Below are positions 1-9,506 of a stretch of 64,000 bases of DNA, in pieces. Numbering within the stretch: position 1 is the first letter of the stretch; every line of letters begins with the position of its first letter. Both the position numbers and the translations under genes were made by a program. Source of the DNA: Rhodospirillaceae bacterium (GTDB lineage Bacteria; Pseudomonadota; Alphaproteobacteria; SP197); the NCBI GenBank assembly GCA_002722885.1, contig PBNE01000006.1, forward strand, positions 246,977-310,976, in the 5' to 3' direction. The notes below the pieces were generated by a model. That model had not been told where the DNA came from and ran no database searches. It saw only the letters and a program-made list of their open reading frames with translations.

Positions 1-2
1 CC

Positions 3-1226
3 TTCGGCGGGCGTACGATGGGTGACCACCCGGCCAAATATCTGAACTCGCCGGAGACCCCGGTCTTTCACAAGGGCCGAGTCCTTTATGGCTATGCCCA
101 GGCCCGCAAGCCGGCCCACGAAGCCGAAACGGTGATTGTTGCTGAAGGATATATGGACGTCATTGCGCTGGCCCAGGCCGGCTTCCGCAATGCTGTAGCG
201 CCGCTCGGTACTGCCTTGACGGAGAGTCAGCTTGCTCTACTTTGGCGCATAGCTGACGAACCCGTGCTTTGTTTCGACGGTGATGAGGCCGGCAAACGTG
301 CGGCCTATCGTGCGATCGACCGAGCGCTGCCGGGCGTTGTGCCGGGCAAGTCGCTGGGCTTTGCGTTGCTGCCGTCCGGCCAGGATCCCGACGACCTCAT
401 TCAGGCGCGGGGCCCCGCTGCCATGAAGGATGTTCTGGACCGTTCTCTGCCGTTGCTTGACATGTTGTGGCGCAGCCGGACCGAAGACGGGCGGTTCGAC
501 ACGCCGGAACGTCGTGCGGCCCTTGAAAAGGACCTCCACGAATGTGTCGCCCGGATCGGCGATCAGACGGTCAAGTACCATTACAAGACGGCCATTCGCG
601 ATCGTCTGGGCAAAGCCTTCGGGCTGGCACGGCGGGCAAAACCGGCTGACCGCCGCGATGCGCGATCCCGTCCCGGTCGCCGCTTTCAGGGCGGCTGGCA
701 TCAGCGCAACGCTGAACTGGAGAGGAAGCCCAGCCGTATGCCGGGTGCAGGGGCCGCCGGAGAGCGCGAACGAGCTGAGGAGATTCTCGTAGCCCTGCCA
801 CTCCGGGCCGACGGCCTGCTGGAGCGTGTGGCGGAGGGGCTGGCCGAAATCAGCTTCCTTAACCTGGCCCATGACAGGGTCCGTAATGTCCTTCTGGATG
901 CCCTGAATACTGAGGAAATCCTTGACACGGAGGCCTTGCAACGCCACCTGACCTCAAACGGATTGTCCGGGCTGCCGGGGGCGCTCAATGTGGAGCACGC
1001 TGGTGGTGTGGTCGATCCGTCATTTCGTGTTGAGACGATCGAAGAGGCAGAACGTCTCTGGCATCACGTGTTCGACCTTCTGCAGCACCAGATGCTGAAG
1101 GACGAAATCGAGGCAGATGCTGCGGCGTGGGCGGAAGACAAGAGTGGCGAGGACTGGCAACGCCTGCAGGCCAAGCAGGAGATGCGCCAGGCCTGCGAAG
1201 TCAAGGTGTTAGCCCTGGACGATTGA
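3..1226 (+). CDS. dnaG: DNA primase DnaG, C-terminal part (5' end outside window)
   Basis: Primase lays down RNA primers at the replication fork with DnaB helicase. The frame is open from base 3; codons before the first ATG (18) read FGGRT, part of the conserved DnaG core, so the gene starts upstream of the window. The TOPRIM domain is present, with EGYMD (residues 43-47 counted from the ATG at 18) and the Mg-binding DGDEAG (87-92). A Pro/Arg-rich linker near residues 205-245 leads to the helicase-binding C-terminal domain. About 400 of the usual 600-650 residues are visible. The TGA at 1224-1226 lies 81 bases before rpoD, the usual dnaG-rpoD order. Confidence 0.97.
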   Translation, partial: FGGRTMGDHPAKYLNSPETPVFHKGRVLYGYAQARKPAHEAETVIVAEGYMDVIALAQAGFRNAVAPLGTALTESQLALLWRIADEPVLCFDGDEAGKRAAYRAIDRALPGVVPGKSLGFALLPSGQDPDDLIQARGPAAMKDVLDRSLPLLDMLWRSRTEDGRFDTPERRAALEKDLHECVARIGDQTVKYHYKTAIRDRLGKAFGLARRAKPADRRDARSRPGRRFQGGWHQRNAELERKPSRMPGAGAAGERERAEEILVALPLRADGLLERVAEGLAEISFLNLAHDRVRNVLLDALNTEEILDTEALQRHLTSNGLSGLPGALNVEHAGGVVDPSFRVETIEEAERLWHHVFDLLQHQMLKDEIEADAAAWAEDKSGEDWQRLQAKQEMRQACEVKVLALDD

Positions 1227-1283
1227 TCCGTTCCGGGATGGATGGGTGCGCAAGGCGAAACCGCCGGCCAAGGCCGGAACGGA
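1227..1283 (+). promoter_or_regulatory. Inverted repeat in the dnaG-rpoD spacer
   Basis: TCCGTTCCGG (1227-1236) is perfectly complementary to CCGGAACGGA (1274-1283), so the transcript between dnaG and rpoD can form a 10-bp stem starting one base after the dnaG stop. The 37-base loop contains a smaller GC-rich fold. There is no T run, so a classical terminator is not supported. In E. coli the dnaG-rpoD junction carries an mRNA processing site and rpoD has internal promoters; a similar segment-specific role here is inference. Confidence 0.5.
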
Positions 1284-1307
1284 CCGGGGAACAGGAGAAG
1301 CGTTGGA

Positions 1308-3308
1308 ATGGCAACGAAACCCGCTGAAGTAGAAAACAACGACGGCAATCAGGACACCGGCGACGACCCCCTTCTCGACACCGTGAATGCTGCGATCAAG
1401 AAGATGTTGGCGCGCGGCAAGGAGCGCGGCTACCTGACGGTCGACGAAATCAGCGAAGCCATGCCGCAGGACGAGGTGACCTCCGAGCAGATCGAGGACA
1501 CCATGGCGATCCTCTCGGAAATGGGTATCAACGTCGTCGAAAGCGAAGAATCCGAGGAGCCTGTCGACGAGAAGGCCAAGGCTGCTGCAACCGAGAAGCC
1601 GGGTACGGTAGAGGCCACGACCACGACAACGACTGAAACCGGTTACACCGACGATCCCGTCCGCATGTACCTGCGCGAGATGGGCCGCGTTGAACTGCTG
1701 TCGCGCGAGGGCGAAATCGCCATCGCCAAGCGTATCGAGGCCGGCCGCGACCGCATGATTCGCGGTATCTGCGAAAGCCCGCTGACGCTTCGTGCCATCG
1801 TGCACTGGCGCAACATGCTGCTCGAAGAAAAGGTCCTGCTGCGCGACATTATTGATCTCGAAGCCACCTTTGGCGGTGGTCCCGATGCAGCGAACAACAA
1901 CAACGGCGGCACACCTGGTGCCAACGGAGCCGGCAAGCCCGAGGGCGAACAGGTCAACAAGGCCAACGGCAAGGACGAAGAGAGCGCCGAAGGCGACGAC
2001 GAGAACACCGACCACGATCATGGTGATGACGACGAGGCCAATCTGTCGTTGTCGGCCATGGAACAGGCGCTGCTGCCCGAGGTCATGGCGACCTTCGACA
2101 AGGTCGCGCGCATCTACAACCGTCTGAAGAAGGTCCAGGAAGACTACCTCGGTGCCAAACTGATCGGCGAGGAGCCCGCGCCTGCCGCGCGCCGCCGCTA
2201 CGAAAAGATCAAGCGTGAGATCTACGAGCTCGTCAGCACGGTCAAGCTGCACAACAACCGCATCGAGGCGATGGTCGATGAGCTCTATGGCCTCAACCGC
2301 CGCATCATCGGCCTGGAAAGCGGGCTGCTGAAGCAGGCCTCGCGCCGGGGCGTGAAGCGCCACGAGTTCCTCGAAGAACATGTCGGCTCCGAGCTGGATC
2401 CCGACTGGATCGAACGGATTGCCGCTTTGCCGGTCCGCGGTTGGCAGACCTTTGCCGAGCGCGACTACGAACGCATCGTCGAAGCGCGCAACGAGATCGC
2501 CAATGTCTCGCGCAACTCCGGCCTCGACATCGCCGAGTTCAAGCGCATCGTCCACATCGTCCAGAAGGGCGAGAAGGAAGCCGGCCAGGCCAAGAAGGAA
2601 ATGGTCGAGGCGAACCTGCGTCTCGTGATCTCGATCGCCAAGAAATACACTAACCGCGGCCTGCAGTTCCTGGATCTGATCCAGGAAGGCAACATTGGTC
2701 TGATGAAGGCGGTCGACAAGTTCGAGTACCGCCGCGGCTACAAGTTCTCGACCTATGCCACCTGGTGGATCCGCCAGGCGATCACCCGCTCGATCGCCGA
2801 CCAGGCGCGCACCATCCGTATCCCGGTCCACATGATTGAGACGATCAACAAGCTGGTTCGCACCAGCCGCCAGATGCTCCACGAAATCGGCCGCGAGCCG
2901 ACTCCGGAGGAGTTGGCCGAGAAACTGGGCATGCCGCTGGAGAAGGTGCGCAAGGTCCTGAAGATCGCCAAGGAACCGATCAGCCTGGAGACGCCGATCG
3001 GCGACGACGAGGACAGCCACCTCGGCGATTTCATTGAGGACAAGAACGCCGTGCTCCCGGTCGAGGCGGCGATCCGCTCGAACCTGAGCGACAGCACAAC
3101 CAAGGTTCTCGCCACACTCACCCCGCGTGAGGAACGTGTTCTGCGCATGCGTTTCGGCATCGGCATGAACACCGACCACACCCTTGAGGAAGTCGGCCAG
3201 CAGTTTTCGGTCACCCGCGAACGTATCCGCCAGATCGAAGCCAAGGCCCTGCGCAAGCTGAAGCACCCGAGCCGCAGTCGCAAACTGCGCAGCTTCCTCG
3301 ACAATTAG
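1308..3308 (+). CDS. rpoD: RNA polymerase primary sigma factor RpoD (sigma-70)
   Basis: Housekeeping sigma factor, 666 residues. The start at 1308 is chosen because AGGAGA (1293-1298) sits at proper distance and the protein then begins MATKPAEV; an in-frame ATG at 1242 would add unrelated residues. Region 1.1 is near residues 25-80, region 1.2 near 115-145 ([11 protein letters not shown]), then an Asn/Gly/acidic low-complexity insert at about 195-245. Region 2 begins near residue 430 ([14 protein letters not shown], then [14 protein letters not shown] and the WWIRQAI segment). Region 4 begins near 603 ([14 protein letters not shown]) with the -35 recognition helix [14 protein letters not shown]. 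All core regions are intact. Confidence 0.98.
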   Translation: MATKPAEVENNDGNQDTGDDPLLDTVNAAIKKMLARGKERGYLTVDEISEAMPQDEVTSEQIEDTMAILSEMGINVVESEESEEPVDEKAKAAATEKPGTVEATTTTTTETGYTDDPVRMYLREMGRVELLSREGEIAIAKRIEAGRDRMIRGICESPLTLRAIVHWRNMLLEEKVLLRDIIDLEATFGGGPDAANNNNGGTPGANGAGKPEGEQVNKANGKDEESAEGDDENTDHDHGDDDEANLSLSAMEQALLPEVMATFDKVARIYNRLKKVQEDYLGAKLIGEEPAPAARRRYEKIKREIYELVSTVKLHNNRIEAMVDELYGLNRRIIGLESGLLKQASRRGVKRHEFLEEHVGSELDPDWIERIAALPVRGWQTFAERDYERIVEARNEIANVSRNSGLDIAEFKRIVHIVQKGEKEAGQAKKEMVEANLRLVISIAKKYTNRGLQFLDLIQEGNIGLMKAVDKFEYRRGYKFSTYATWWIRQAITRSIADQARTIRIPVHMIETINKLVRTSRQMLHEIGREPTPEELAEKLGMPLEKVRKVLKIAKEPISLETPIGDDEDSHLGDFIEDKNAVLPVEAAIRSNLSDSTTKVLATLTPREERVLRMRFGIGMNTDHTLEEVGQQFSVTRERIRQIEAKALRKLKHPSRSRKLRSFLDN

Positions 3309-3327
3309 GCCAGCGCCAGATATCCGT

Positions 3328-3351
3328 GCCGCTCCCCCATTCTGGAGCGGC
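3328..3351 (+). promoter_or_regulatory. Hairpin covering the ribosome-binding site of the LysE gene
   Basis: GCCGCTCC (3328-3335) pairs perfectly with GGAGCGGC (3344-3351) across an 8-base loop. The 3' arm contains the only good Shine-Dalgarno (GGAG, 3344-3347) for the ATG at 3357. The hairpin could terminate rpoD transcription poorly (no T run follows) or hide the ribosome site of the next gene. Confidence 0.5.
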
Positions 3352-3356
3352 AAGCG

Positions 3357-3980
3357 ATGAGCATCGGATTTCTGATCACGGCCCTCATCGTCGTGGTGAT
3401 ACCCGGAACAGGCTTGCTCTACACGCTGGCGACTGCGCTCACCCGTGACAGCCGGACCAGTGTCGTGACGGCCTTTGGCTGCACGCTGGGCATCGTTCCC
3501 CACATTGCTGCTGCCATCTTCGGGATCGCAGCTCTCTTGCATGCCAGTGCCCTGGCCTTCGAGGTCGTGCGCTGGACCGGTATCGTCTATCTGCTCTACC
3601 TCGCCTGGTCGGCCCTGCGCGCCGACGGTACCTTCGAGGTCGAGGGCCAGACGGCACCCCGTGCCGCGCGCGATGTGATCGTGACCGGCATTCTGATCAA
3701 CGTCCTGAACCCCAAACTATCGATCTTCTTCCTCGCCTTCCTGCCGCAGTTTGTTGCGCCGGGCACAACCAATGCCGTGCCCCAGATGCTGGGTCTCAGC
3801 GCTGTGTTCATGCTTCTGACCTTTGTTGTCTTTGTTGCCTACGACCTGATGGCGGCCACGATGCGTAACCGGGTGCTGTCGTCACCGCGGGCCATGGCCT
3901 GGATGCGACGCCTGTTCGCGGGTGCTTTGGCCGCGCTGGCCGCGCGGCTGGCGTTGACGAAGGCGCTAAACCAGCCGTGA
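3357..3980 (+). CDS. LysE/RhtB family amino-acid exporter
   Basis: Predicted inner-membrane efflux protein of the LysE/RhtB family, which exports amino acids or homoserine lactone-type compounds. The 207 residues fit the family length (about 205) with six hydrophobic segments. The N-terminal PGTGLLYTLATAL and GCTLGIVPH match the family's PGP...G.. hallmark region, and a long LNPKLSIFFLAFLPQF segment follows the central loop as in RhtB proteins. The substrate cannot be told. Its stop overlaps the GTG start of yaiI (GTGA), suggesting cotranscription. Confidence 0.9.
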   Translation: MSIGFLITALIVVVIPGTGLLYTLATALTRDSRTSVVTAFGCTLGIVPHIAAAIFGIAALLHASALAFEVVRWTGIVYLLYLAWSALRADGTFEVEGQTAPRAARDVIVTGILINVLNPKLSIFFLAFLPQFVAPGTTNAVPQMLGLSAVFMLLTFVVFVAYDLMAATMRNRVLSSPRAMAWMRRLFAGALAALAARLALTKALNQP

Positions 3981-4429
3981 CGACGATCTATGTCGATGCC
4001 GATGCCTGCCCCGTGAAGGACGAGATCGTTCGTGTCGCGCTGCGCCACCGCCTGCCGGTCGCCATGGTGTCGAACAGCTGGATGTGCACCGACCCAGACC
4101 CGCTGGTCGAGATGGTGGTTGTCGAACAGGGTGCGGATGTCGCCGATGACTGGATTGCCGAGCGGGCAGGACAGGGGGACATCGTGATTACCCGAGACAT
4201 CCCGCTGGCTGCGCGATGCCTGGGGTCCGGTTCTGTGGTGCTGGATGCCGACGGTCGGCCGTTCACCGAAGCGGGGATCGGTTCGGCACTGGCGATGCGT
4301 GAGCTAAAGGCTCACCTGCGCGAAACCGGTGAGATTGCCGGCTACAACCCCAGCTTCAGCAAGAAGGATCGGCTGCGCTTACTCGACGCCATGGAGCGCG
4401 AGGTTCAGAAGGTCCGGCGCCAGGCCTGA
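3977..4429 (+). CDS. YaiI/YqxD family protein (DUF188, PIN-like fold)
   Basis: Conserved 150-residue cytoplasmic protein of the UPF0178/DUF188 family. Family members have a PIN/NYN-nuclease-like fold, but their function is unproven. The signature [13 protein letters not shown] is at residues 4-16, followed by the family's V.RA-type segment and [12 protein letters not shown], which carries a further conserved Asp. The GTG start at 3977 overlaps the upstream stop by four bases. Its 3' end overlaps the convergent flavin enzyme gene by 25 bases. Confidence 0.9.
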   Translation: MTTIYVDADACPVKDEIVRVALRHRLPVAMVSNSWMCTDPDPLVEMVVVEQGADVADDWIAERAGQGDIVITRDIPLAARCLGSGSVVLDADGRPFTEAGIGSALAMRELKAHLRETGEIAGYNPSFSKKDRLRLLDAMEREVQKVRRQA

Positions 4430-5415
4430 TCCCGAAGGCCGGCAAGCAGCTCGAAACTCCTCAATCTCCTGGCGTGGTCGTGGACGTGGCAAGTCGCCAT
4501 GATCTCATCGGCACCGGTGCGGGCGACGAAGGCGTTGATCTCGCGTGCCACCGTCTCGGGCGTCCCGGCTGTCGAGCACGACAGCGCATCGTCCAGCATC
4601 ATCCGTTCAGCCGGCATAAGCCGTTCTTTGTAATCAGCGACGGGCGGCGGCAGCTTGCCGGGACGGCCACGGCGCAGGTTCACAAACGACTGCATGACCG
4701 AGGTCTTGAGAAACGCGGCCTCCTCGTCGCTGTCGGCAACCACGACGTTCATGCCCAGCATCACATGAGGCTTCTTGAGCTGATCCGACGGCTCGAACTG
4801 CTGGCGATAGACCGCGACCGCCGGGTCCAGCGCGTCGGGCGCGAAGTGGGAGGCAAAGGCATAGGGCAGGCCCAACGCCGCGGCTAGCTGCGCGCCATAG
4901 AGGCTGGAACCCAGAATCCAGAGCGGGACATCGAGGCCGGCCCCCGGCACGGCTTGGATCGGCTGGCCCGGTTCCGGTTCCTTGAAGTAGTGCTGCAGCT
5001 CCAGCACATCGCGCGGAAAGGCATCGGGATTGCCGCTGAGTGAGCGGCGCAGGGCGGCCATGGTGTGCTGGTCCGTGCCCGGCGCCCGGCCGAGCCCGAG
5101 TTCAATGCGGCCGGGATAAAGGGCCGCCAGCGTGCCGAACTGCTCTGCGATGACCAGTGGTGCATGGTTCGGCAGCATCACGCCGCCGGCGCCGATGGTC
5201 ATGGTCGAGGTCGCCTGGGCGACCTGGCCGATCACAATGGCTGTCGCGGCACTAGCGATCCCGGGCATGTTGTGGTGTTCTGCCAGCCAGTAGCGCTCGT
5301 AACCCCAGCCCTCGGCATGGTGCGCGAGGTCGATGGTGTTGAGCAGGGCCTGGCGCGCGTCGGAGCCCTCGCAGATCGGCGAGAGGTCGAGGACGGAGAG
5401 AGGAACGGAGATCAT
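4405..5415 (-). CDS. LLM-class flavin-dependent oxidoreductase (luciferase-like)
   Basis: Predicted FMN/F420-type monooxygenase of the luciferase-like alkanal monooxygenase fold, 336 residues. The N-terminus [13 protein letters not shown] is typical of the MsnO8/YhbW subgroup. [13 protein letters not shown], the [13 protein letters not shown] barrel strand and [10 protein letters not shown] are all characteristic of this subgroup. The open frame extends to 6042, but the first segment is not homologous; the ATG at 5415 gives the family N-terminus. This ATG shares the CATG at 5413-5416 with the divergent EF-hand gene. The substrate is unknown. Confidence 0.9.
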   Translation of the reverse strand: MISVPLSVLDLSPICEGSDARQALLNTIDLAHHAEGWGYERYWLAEHHNMPGIASAATAIVIGQVAQATSTMTIGAGGVMLPNHAPLVIAEQFGTLAALYPGRIELGLGRAPGTDQHTMAALRRSLSGNPDAFPRDVLELQHYFKEPEPGQPIQAVPGAGLDVPLWILGSSLYGAQLAAALGLPYAFASHFAPDALDPAVAVYRQQFEPSDQLKKPHVMLGMNVVVADSDEEAAFLKTSVMQSFVNLRRGRPGKLPPPVADYKERLMPAERMMLDDALSCSTAGTPETVAREINAFVARTGADEIMATCHVHDHARRLRSFELLAGLRDQAWRRTF

Positions 5416-5953
5416 GGACGCCACTATGCGGCAGCTGCGGCACCGGGCCAATGCCATGGCTTTCCTCCTGATGGTGCTCTTTGGCCCGGCGGCTGTGGCC
5501 CAGGATCGAGAGATCGAAGCCGTCAATGGCCTGATCGCTGGAGCTGTCGATGCCTGCACGCGGCAGCCGGCACAGGCCTGTGTCGACCTGGGCTGGGCCT
5601 TCGCCGGGCTCTCGCCCGACGACGGCCTGACTGCAGCCGATCTCGCCGAGGTCAGAAACGTGGTCGGTGTCTGGTTCCAGGCAAGCCAGGCGATCCTGCC
5701 GCCGCGTGCCCGCACGCTGGTGGGTCTCGGCATGCTGCTCTTCGACGGTCGCGGGCCCGACCGGCTGATCGCGGGTTTCGACACCAACGGGGACGCCAGG
5801 GTCGACCAGTCCGAGCTGCTGGCCGATGTGCACCTGGATGACAGGCCGATGTCACAGCTCATCCTCGATCCCGATGCCGTGGACCGTGCCAGTCTCGCAC
5901 AACGTCTGGAACTGCGTCCCGGCCTGTTGCAGGGTGTCCTCGAACAGCAATGA
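5414..5953 (+). CDS. Secreted EF-hand protein, unknown role
   Basis: A 179-residue protein starting at the ATG 5414 (a second ATG at 5426 is possible). The hydrophobic N-terminus, ending AAVAQ near residue 28, looks like a Sec signal peptide. A canonical 12-residue EF-hand loop, [12 protein letters not shown], lies near residue 123, so calcium binding is likely. The rest is not recognised. It lies divergently from the flavin oxidoreductase, with overlapping start codons, and 12 bases upstream of the hydratase gene. Confidence 0.7.
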   Translation: MDATMRQLRHRANAMAFLLMVLFGPAAVAQDREIEAVNGLIAGAVDACTRQPAQACVDLGWAFAGLSPDDGLTAADLAEVRNVVGVWFQASQAILPPRARTLVGLGMLLFDGRGPDRLIAGFDTNGDARVDQSELLADVHLDDRPMSQLILDPDAVDRASLAQRLELRPGLLQGVLEQQ

Positions 5954-5965
5954 AGGGGGCCTGTC

Positions 5966-6742
5966 ATGGCTGATTCCGTCAGGGCGGAGCAGAAAGGTGG
6001 CGTGCTGGAAATCACGCTCGACCGTCCCAAGGCCAACGCCATCGATGCTGCGACCAGCCGGGCGCTCTCGGCGGCCTTCGTCCGTTTTCAGGATGATGAT
6101 GCCCTGCGCGTCGCCATCGTGACCGGGGCCGGCGATCGTATCTTTTCGGCCGGATGGGATCTTTCGACCTCGGGTGACGGTGATGAGGACTGGGGTGATG
6201 GCGGCTGGTGTGGCCTGTGCGAACGGCTCGATCTCGACAAACCCGTCATCGCGGCGATCAACGGTGCCTGTGTTGCCGGCGGGTTCGAGCTGGCCCTGGC
6301 CTGCGATTTCATGATCACCGCCAATCATGCCCAGTTTTTCCTGTCCGAAGCGACCCTGGGGCTCACGGTTGATATCGGTACGATTCCCCGCCTGATGCAG
6401 CGCCTTCCCCAGCAGGTGGCGCTTGAGATGCTTTACACCGGGCGCCGCCTGAGCGCTGCCGAGGCCGAGCAGATGGGTCTTGTGTTGCGTAGCATTCCGG
6501 CGGCGGACCTGATGCCCGCCGCCCGCGAACTCGCGGATCGGATTGTGGCCTCAGCGCCTCTGTCTGTGGCGGCGCTCAAGCAGATGGTTCAGATCGCAGG
6601 TGCGATGTCGGCTGAAGAGGCCTATGCCGCCCGCGACCAGGGCCGGCTGACCGGTCAGGAGCGTGTCCACGGCAGCGAGGACGCGCTGGAGGGCCCGTGC
6701 GCGTTCATGGAAAAACGTCCGCCGGTCTGGAAAGGCCGTTGA
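5966..6742 (+). CDS. Enoyl-CoA hydratase family protein, CaiD-like (carnitinyl-CoA dehydratase type)
   Basis: Crotonase-fold enzyme of 258 residues. It resembles E. coli CaiD, which interconverts crotonobetainyl-CoA and L-carnitinyl-CoA, from end to end: [13 protein letters not shown] near the N-terminus, [19 protein letters not shown], and a C-terminus ending [10 protein letters not shown], all nearly as in CaiD. The two acidic positions used for catalysis in crotonases are retained ([11 protein letters not shown] and SEATLGL). No caiB/caiC homologue is in the window, so a carnitine substrate is inferred only from similarity. It sits 52 bases upstream of a TauD-type dioxygenase. Confidence 0.85.
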   Translation: MADSVRAEQKGGVLEITLDRPKANAIDAATSRALSAAFVRFQDDDALRVAIVTGAGDRIFSAGWDLSTSGDGDEDWGDGGWCGLCERLDLDKPVIAAINGACVAGGFELALACDFMITANHAQFFLSEATLGLTVDIGTIPRLMQRLPQQVALEMLYTGRRLSAAEAEQMGLVLRSIPAADLMPAARELADRIVASAPLSVAALKQMVQIAGAMSAEEAYAARDQGRLTGQERVHGSEDALEGPCAFMEKRPPVWKGR

Positions 6743-6794
6743 CGTCAGGGCGGACACCGGCCAACGATAACCGGGCCGCTGACGGGAGCCTGCC

Positions 6795-7667
6795 ATGCGC
6801 ACTTCACCCCTCCACGACCGCTTCGGTGTCGAAGTCCACGATGTCGACCTGAGCGCGGTGACGGCTGATAACGGCTACCCCGTCATTCGCGACACCTTCG
6901 AGACCCACTCCCTTCTGCTGTTTCGCAACCAGACGCTCGACGACAGCTCGCATCTGGCCTTTGGCCGCCTGTTCGGCCCGATCGAGATTCGCGAGAAGGA
7001 ACCGGAGAAACACGACGCGGAGATGTCGCTGGTCTCGAACCGTCTCGATGTCGAGACCCTTGCGACCGAAGAAGAAAGCCGTCGTGTGATGCAGATGCGG
7101 GCCAACCAGCTCTGGCACACCGACAGCACGTTTCTGCCCTGGCCCGCGCTCGCCAACATCCTGATGGCGCGTGTGCTGAGCTCGACCGGCGGTGAGACGG
7201 AGTTCGTCTCGACCCGGGCCGCCTGGGCCGACATGCCTGAAGACCTGAAGGCCCGCGTTCGGGGCAAGGTGCTCAAACACAGCTACAGCCACTCACGAAA
7301 ACAGATCTCCGAGGTCGCTGCCTCCGAAGAGTTCGTCGCGAAGTGGCCCGACACCGCCTGGAACGCGATCTGGCCGAACCCTGTCAATGGCGCCGAAGCG
7401 CTCTACATCGCCTCCCACGCCTTCGGTGTTGAAGGCATGCCCAACGAGGACGGTCAGGCGCTGATCGACGAACTCACCGACTTCTGCACCCAGCCCCACT
7501 ACGTCTACACACACAGCTACACCGTGGGCGACGTGCTGATCTGGGACGAACGCGCCACCATGCATCGCGGCCGGCCCTGGCCCTACAGGGAAGAACGATC
7601 ACTCGCCAGCATCTGCATCACCGCACAGGAGTGCGACGGCATGGCCCTGGTGCGCCCCGCTGCCTGA
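6795..7667 (+). CDS. TauD/TfdA family 2-oxoglutarate/Fe(II) dioxygenase
   Basis: Predicted alpha-ketoglutarate-dependent dioxygenase, 290 residues, close to TfdA/TauD length. The iron site is visible: HTD in LWHTDSTFLP (about residues 112-121) and the distal His in TMHRGRPWPY, with a following Arg that would bind 2-oxoglutarate. The FRNQTLDDSSHLAFGRLFG N-terminal segment is typical. TauD, TfdA and related enzymes cleave taurine, phenoxyacetates and similar compounds; the substrate here is not identifiable. Proximity to the CaiD-like gene suggests action on a small quaternary or carboxylated compound. Confidence 0.9.
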   Translation: MRTSPLHDRFGVEVHDVDLSAVTADNGYPVIRDTFETHSLLLFRNQTLDDSSHLAFGRLFGPIEIREKEPEKHDAEMSLVSNRLDVETLATEEESRRVMQMRANQLWHTDSTFLPWPALANILMARVLSSTGGETEFVSTRAAWADMPEDLKARVRGKVLKHSYSHSRKQISEVAASEEFVAKWPDTAWNAIWPNPVNGAEALYIASHAFGVEGMPNEDGQALIDELTDFCTQPHYVYTHSYTVGDVLIWDERATMHRGRPWPYREERSLASICITAQECDGMALVRPAA

Positions 7668-7715
7668 TAGAACGGTTGCAGCCGCTCCTCTCCACGCCTA
7701 AACACGGAGCCGGTG

Positions 7716-7792
7716 GGGCCTGTAGCTCAACTGGTTAGAGCCGGCCGCTCATAACGGTCTGGTTGCAGGTTCGAGTCCTGCCGGGCCCACCA
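7716..7792 (+). tRNA. tRNA with CAT anticodon (Ile2 type or elongator Met)
   Basis: A 77-base cloverleaf with encoded CCA. The acceptor GGGCCTG (7716-7722) pairs with CGGGCCC before ACCA. The D arm is GCTC/GAGC; the anticodon stem is GGCCG/CGGTC around loop CTCATAA with CAT at 7750-7752; the T arm is GCAGG-TTCGAGT-CCTGC. The CTCATAAC loop and GG..CC acceptor resemble tRNA-Ile(CAU), which needs TilS lysidine modification, more than alphaproteobacterial elongator Met, but sequence reading alone does not decide this. Confidence 0.93.
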
Positions 7793-7844
7793 TTTTCCTT
7801 AGGGCCGGTTATGGGATGAGGAGTGCAGGCGCAGAGGCGAAAGA

Positions 7845-9506
7845 TCAGCTCTGAGCGCTCCCCGAGGTGTTTTGACCGTGAGTGGCCTGTTCGTCGATGG
7901 CCAGGGGACTCTTGTCCAGGATCATATCCGCTGCTTTCTCGGCGATGGCCACGACGCTGGCGTTTGGATTGCTGTTCACCAGTGTTGGCATGACTGAAGC
8001 GTCGACGATGCGGAGCGCATCCAGGCCGATGACGCGGCACGCAGGATCGACCACCGCCTGGGGTTCGTCGGGTGACCCCATCCGGCAGGTGCAGCAGGGG
8101 TGATAGGCGGTGTCGGCGAAAGCGGCCAGCCATTCGTCGATTTCGCTGTCAGTCTTGACCGAGTCGCCAGGGAAGGCCTCGCGCCCGCGATAGGTATCAA
8201 AGCCGGGTGCATGGGCGATGTCGCGCACCCGTCGCATGGCTGCCCGGATGTGCCGACGGTCTCGTTCGGTCGCCAGGAAATTGAAGTGGATGAGCGGCGG
8301 TTTGGCAGGATCGGCGGAGGCAAGGCGCACCCAGCCACGTCCTTCTGGTTTCTGTGTGCCGACATGGAACTGGTATCCGTGCCATGGTCGCACGTCGAAG
8401 CTGCCCGGTTCAAAGGCAACGGGAAAGAAGATGATCTGGGTGTCAGGACGGTCGGAGTCATCGAGTGCCGTGAGAAATGCACCGACCTCAAAGCCGTTGC
8501 TCGCGCATACCCCGCTTTTGTTCAGGAACCATTCGGCACCGATCATCAGGCGCCCCAAGGGACCTGCCTTGCCGTTGAGCGTGACTGGCTTGCTGCAGTG
8601 ATACTGCATGTAAATGTCGATGTGGTTCTGCAGCCCGGCGCCGACTGCTGGCAGATGATGACGGCTCGCGATGCCGTGGTCCTCGAGATGGGCGGCATCG
8701 CCAACGCCAGACAGCATCAGGAGCTGGGGCGAATGGATCGAACCAGCGCTCACAATCACTTCGCGTCCGGCACGACATGTCCGGTCTGCATCGCGATGGC
8801 GATAGGCGACCCCGGTTGCGCGGTGACCGTTGAACAGGATCCTCTGCGCACGAGCGCCGGTCAGGATTGTCAGGTTGCTGCGCTCGCGGACCGGATCGAG
8901 ATAGGCGCGCACGCCATTGACCCGGCGGCCGTCCTTGATCGCGAGATCATAGGTTCCGACGCCATCCTGACGGGCACCGTTAAAGTCGGAGTTCTCAGCG
9001 AGCCCGGCCTCCGCACCGGCGGTCAGAAAAGCCAGGTTGAGTGGGCTCTTGTCCTGGCCTGGCGCGATCTCGAGAGGTCCTTCGGCGCCGCGGTAGGACG
9101 AAATCTGTCCGCCATAGGTTTCGGAGCGCCGAAAATAGGGCAGAAGCTCTTCGTAGCTCCAGCCGGAGCAACCGCTGTCCGACCAGTCATCAAAATCACG
9201 CTTGTGACCGCGTACGTGGACCATGCCGTTGATCGACGACGAACCGCCGAGCACCCGGCCGCGCGGACAAGACATGCGCCGCCCATCAAGATGGGGTTCG
9301 GGCACCGTCATGAAATCCCAGTTGAACCGGTTGCCCTTGAGCGCCTCGACATTGCCCATCGGCATCTGAACATGCCAGTGACGGTCACTTGGTCCTGCCT
9401 CCAGCAGCAGGACCGACAGGGCGGGATCCGCGCTCAGGCGGTTGGCGAGAACGCAGCCTGCCGTCCCCCCGCCGACAATGACGTAGTCGAAGGTTTCTCC
9501 GGTCAC
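7845..9506 (-). CDS. GMC family FAD-dependent oxidoreductase (choline dehydrogenase-like)
   Basis: Glucose-methanol-choline family flavoprotein of 553 residues. The ADP-binding VGGGTAGCVLANRLS is at the N-terminus, and a GMC signature follows in RVLGGSSSINGMVHVRG. The C-terminal catalytic His is in YHPCCTCRMG and the conserved Asn in NSNPNASVV. The GTG start at 9506 overlaps the stop of the upstream paralogue (9503) by four bases, so the two are translationally coupled. Such enzymes oxidise alcohols such as choline; the neighbouring betaine-type transporter supports an amino-alcohol or sugar-alcohol substrate, but this is inference. Confidence 0.92.
   Translation of the reverse strand: MTGETFDYVIVGGGTAGCVLANRLSADPALSVLLLEAGPSDRHWHVQMPMGNVEALKGNRFNWDFMTVPEPHLDGRRMSCPRGRVLGGSSSINGMVHVRGHKRDFDDWSDSGCSGWSYEELLPYFRRSETYGGQISSYRGAEGPLEIAPGQDKSPLNLAFLTAGAEAGLAENSDFNGARQDGVGTYDLAIKDGRRVNGVRAYLDPVRERSNLTILTGARAQRILFNGHRATGVAYRHRDADRTCRAGREVIVSAGSIHSPQLLMLSGVGDAAHLEDHGIASRHHLPAVGAGLQNHIDIYMQYHCSKPVTLNGKAGPLGRLMIGAEWFLNKSGVCASNGFEVGAFLTALDDSDRPDTQIIFFPVAFEPGSFDVRPWHGYQFHVGTQKPEGRGWVRLASADPAKPPLIHFNFLATERDRRHIRAAMRRVRDIAHAPGFDTYRGREAFPGDSVKTDSEIDEWLAAFADTAYHPCCTCRMGSPDEPQAVVDPACRVIGLDALRIVDASVMPTLVNSNPNASVVAIAEKAADMILDKSPLAIDEQATHGQNTSGSAQS

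Noticed and set aside
1209..3542. 777-codon open frame antisense to rpoD
   Set aside because: It mirrors rpoD codons in GC-rich DNA, has low-complexity composition and no recognisable domain; rpoD itself is fully convincing.
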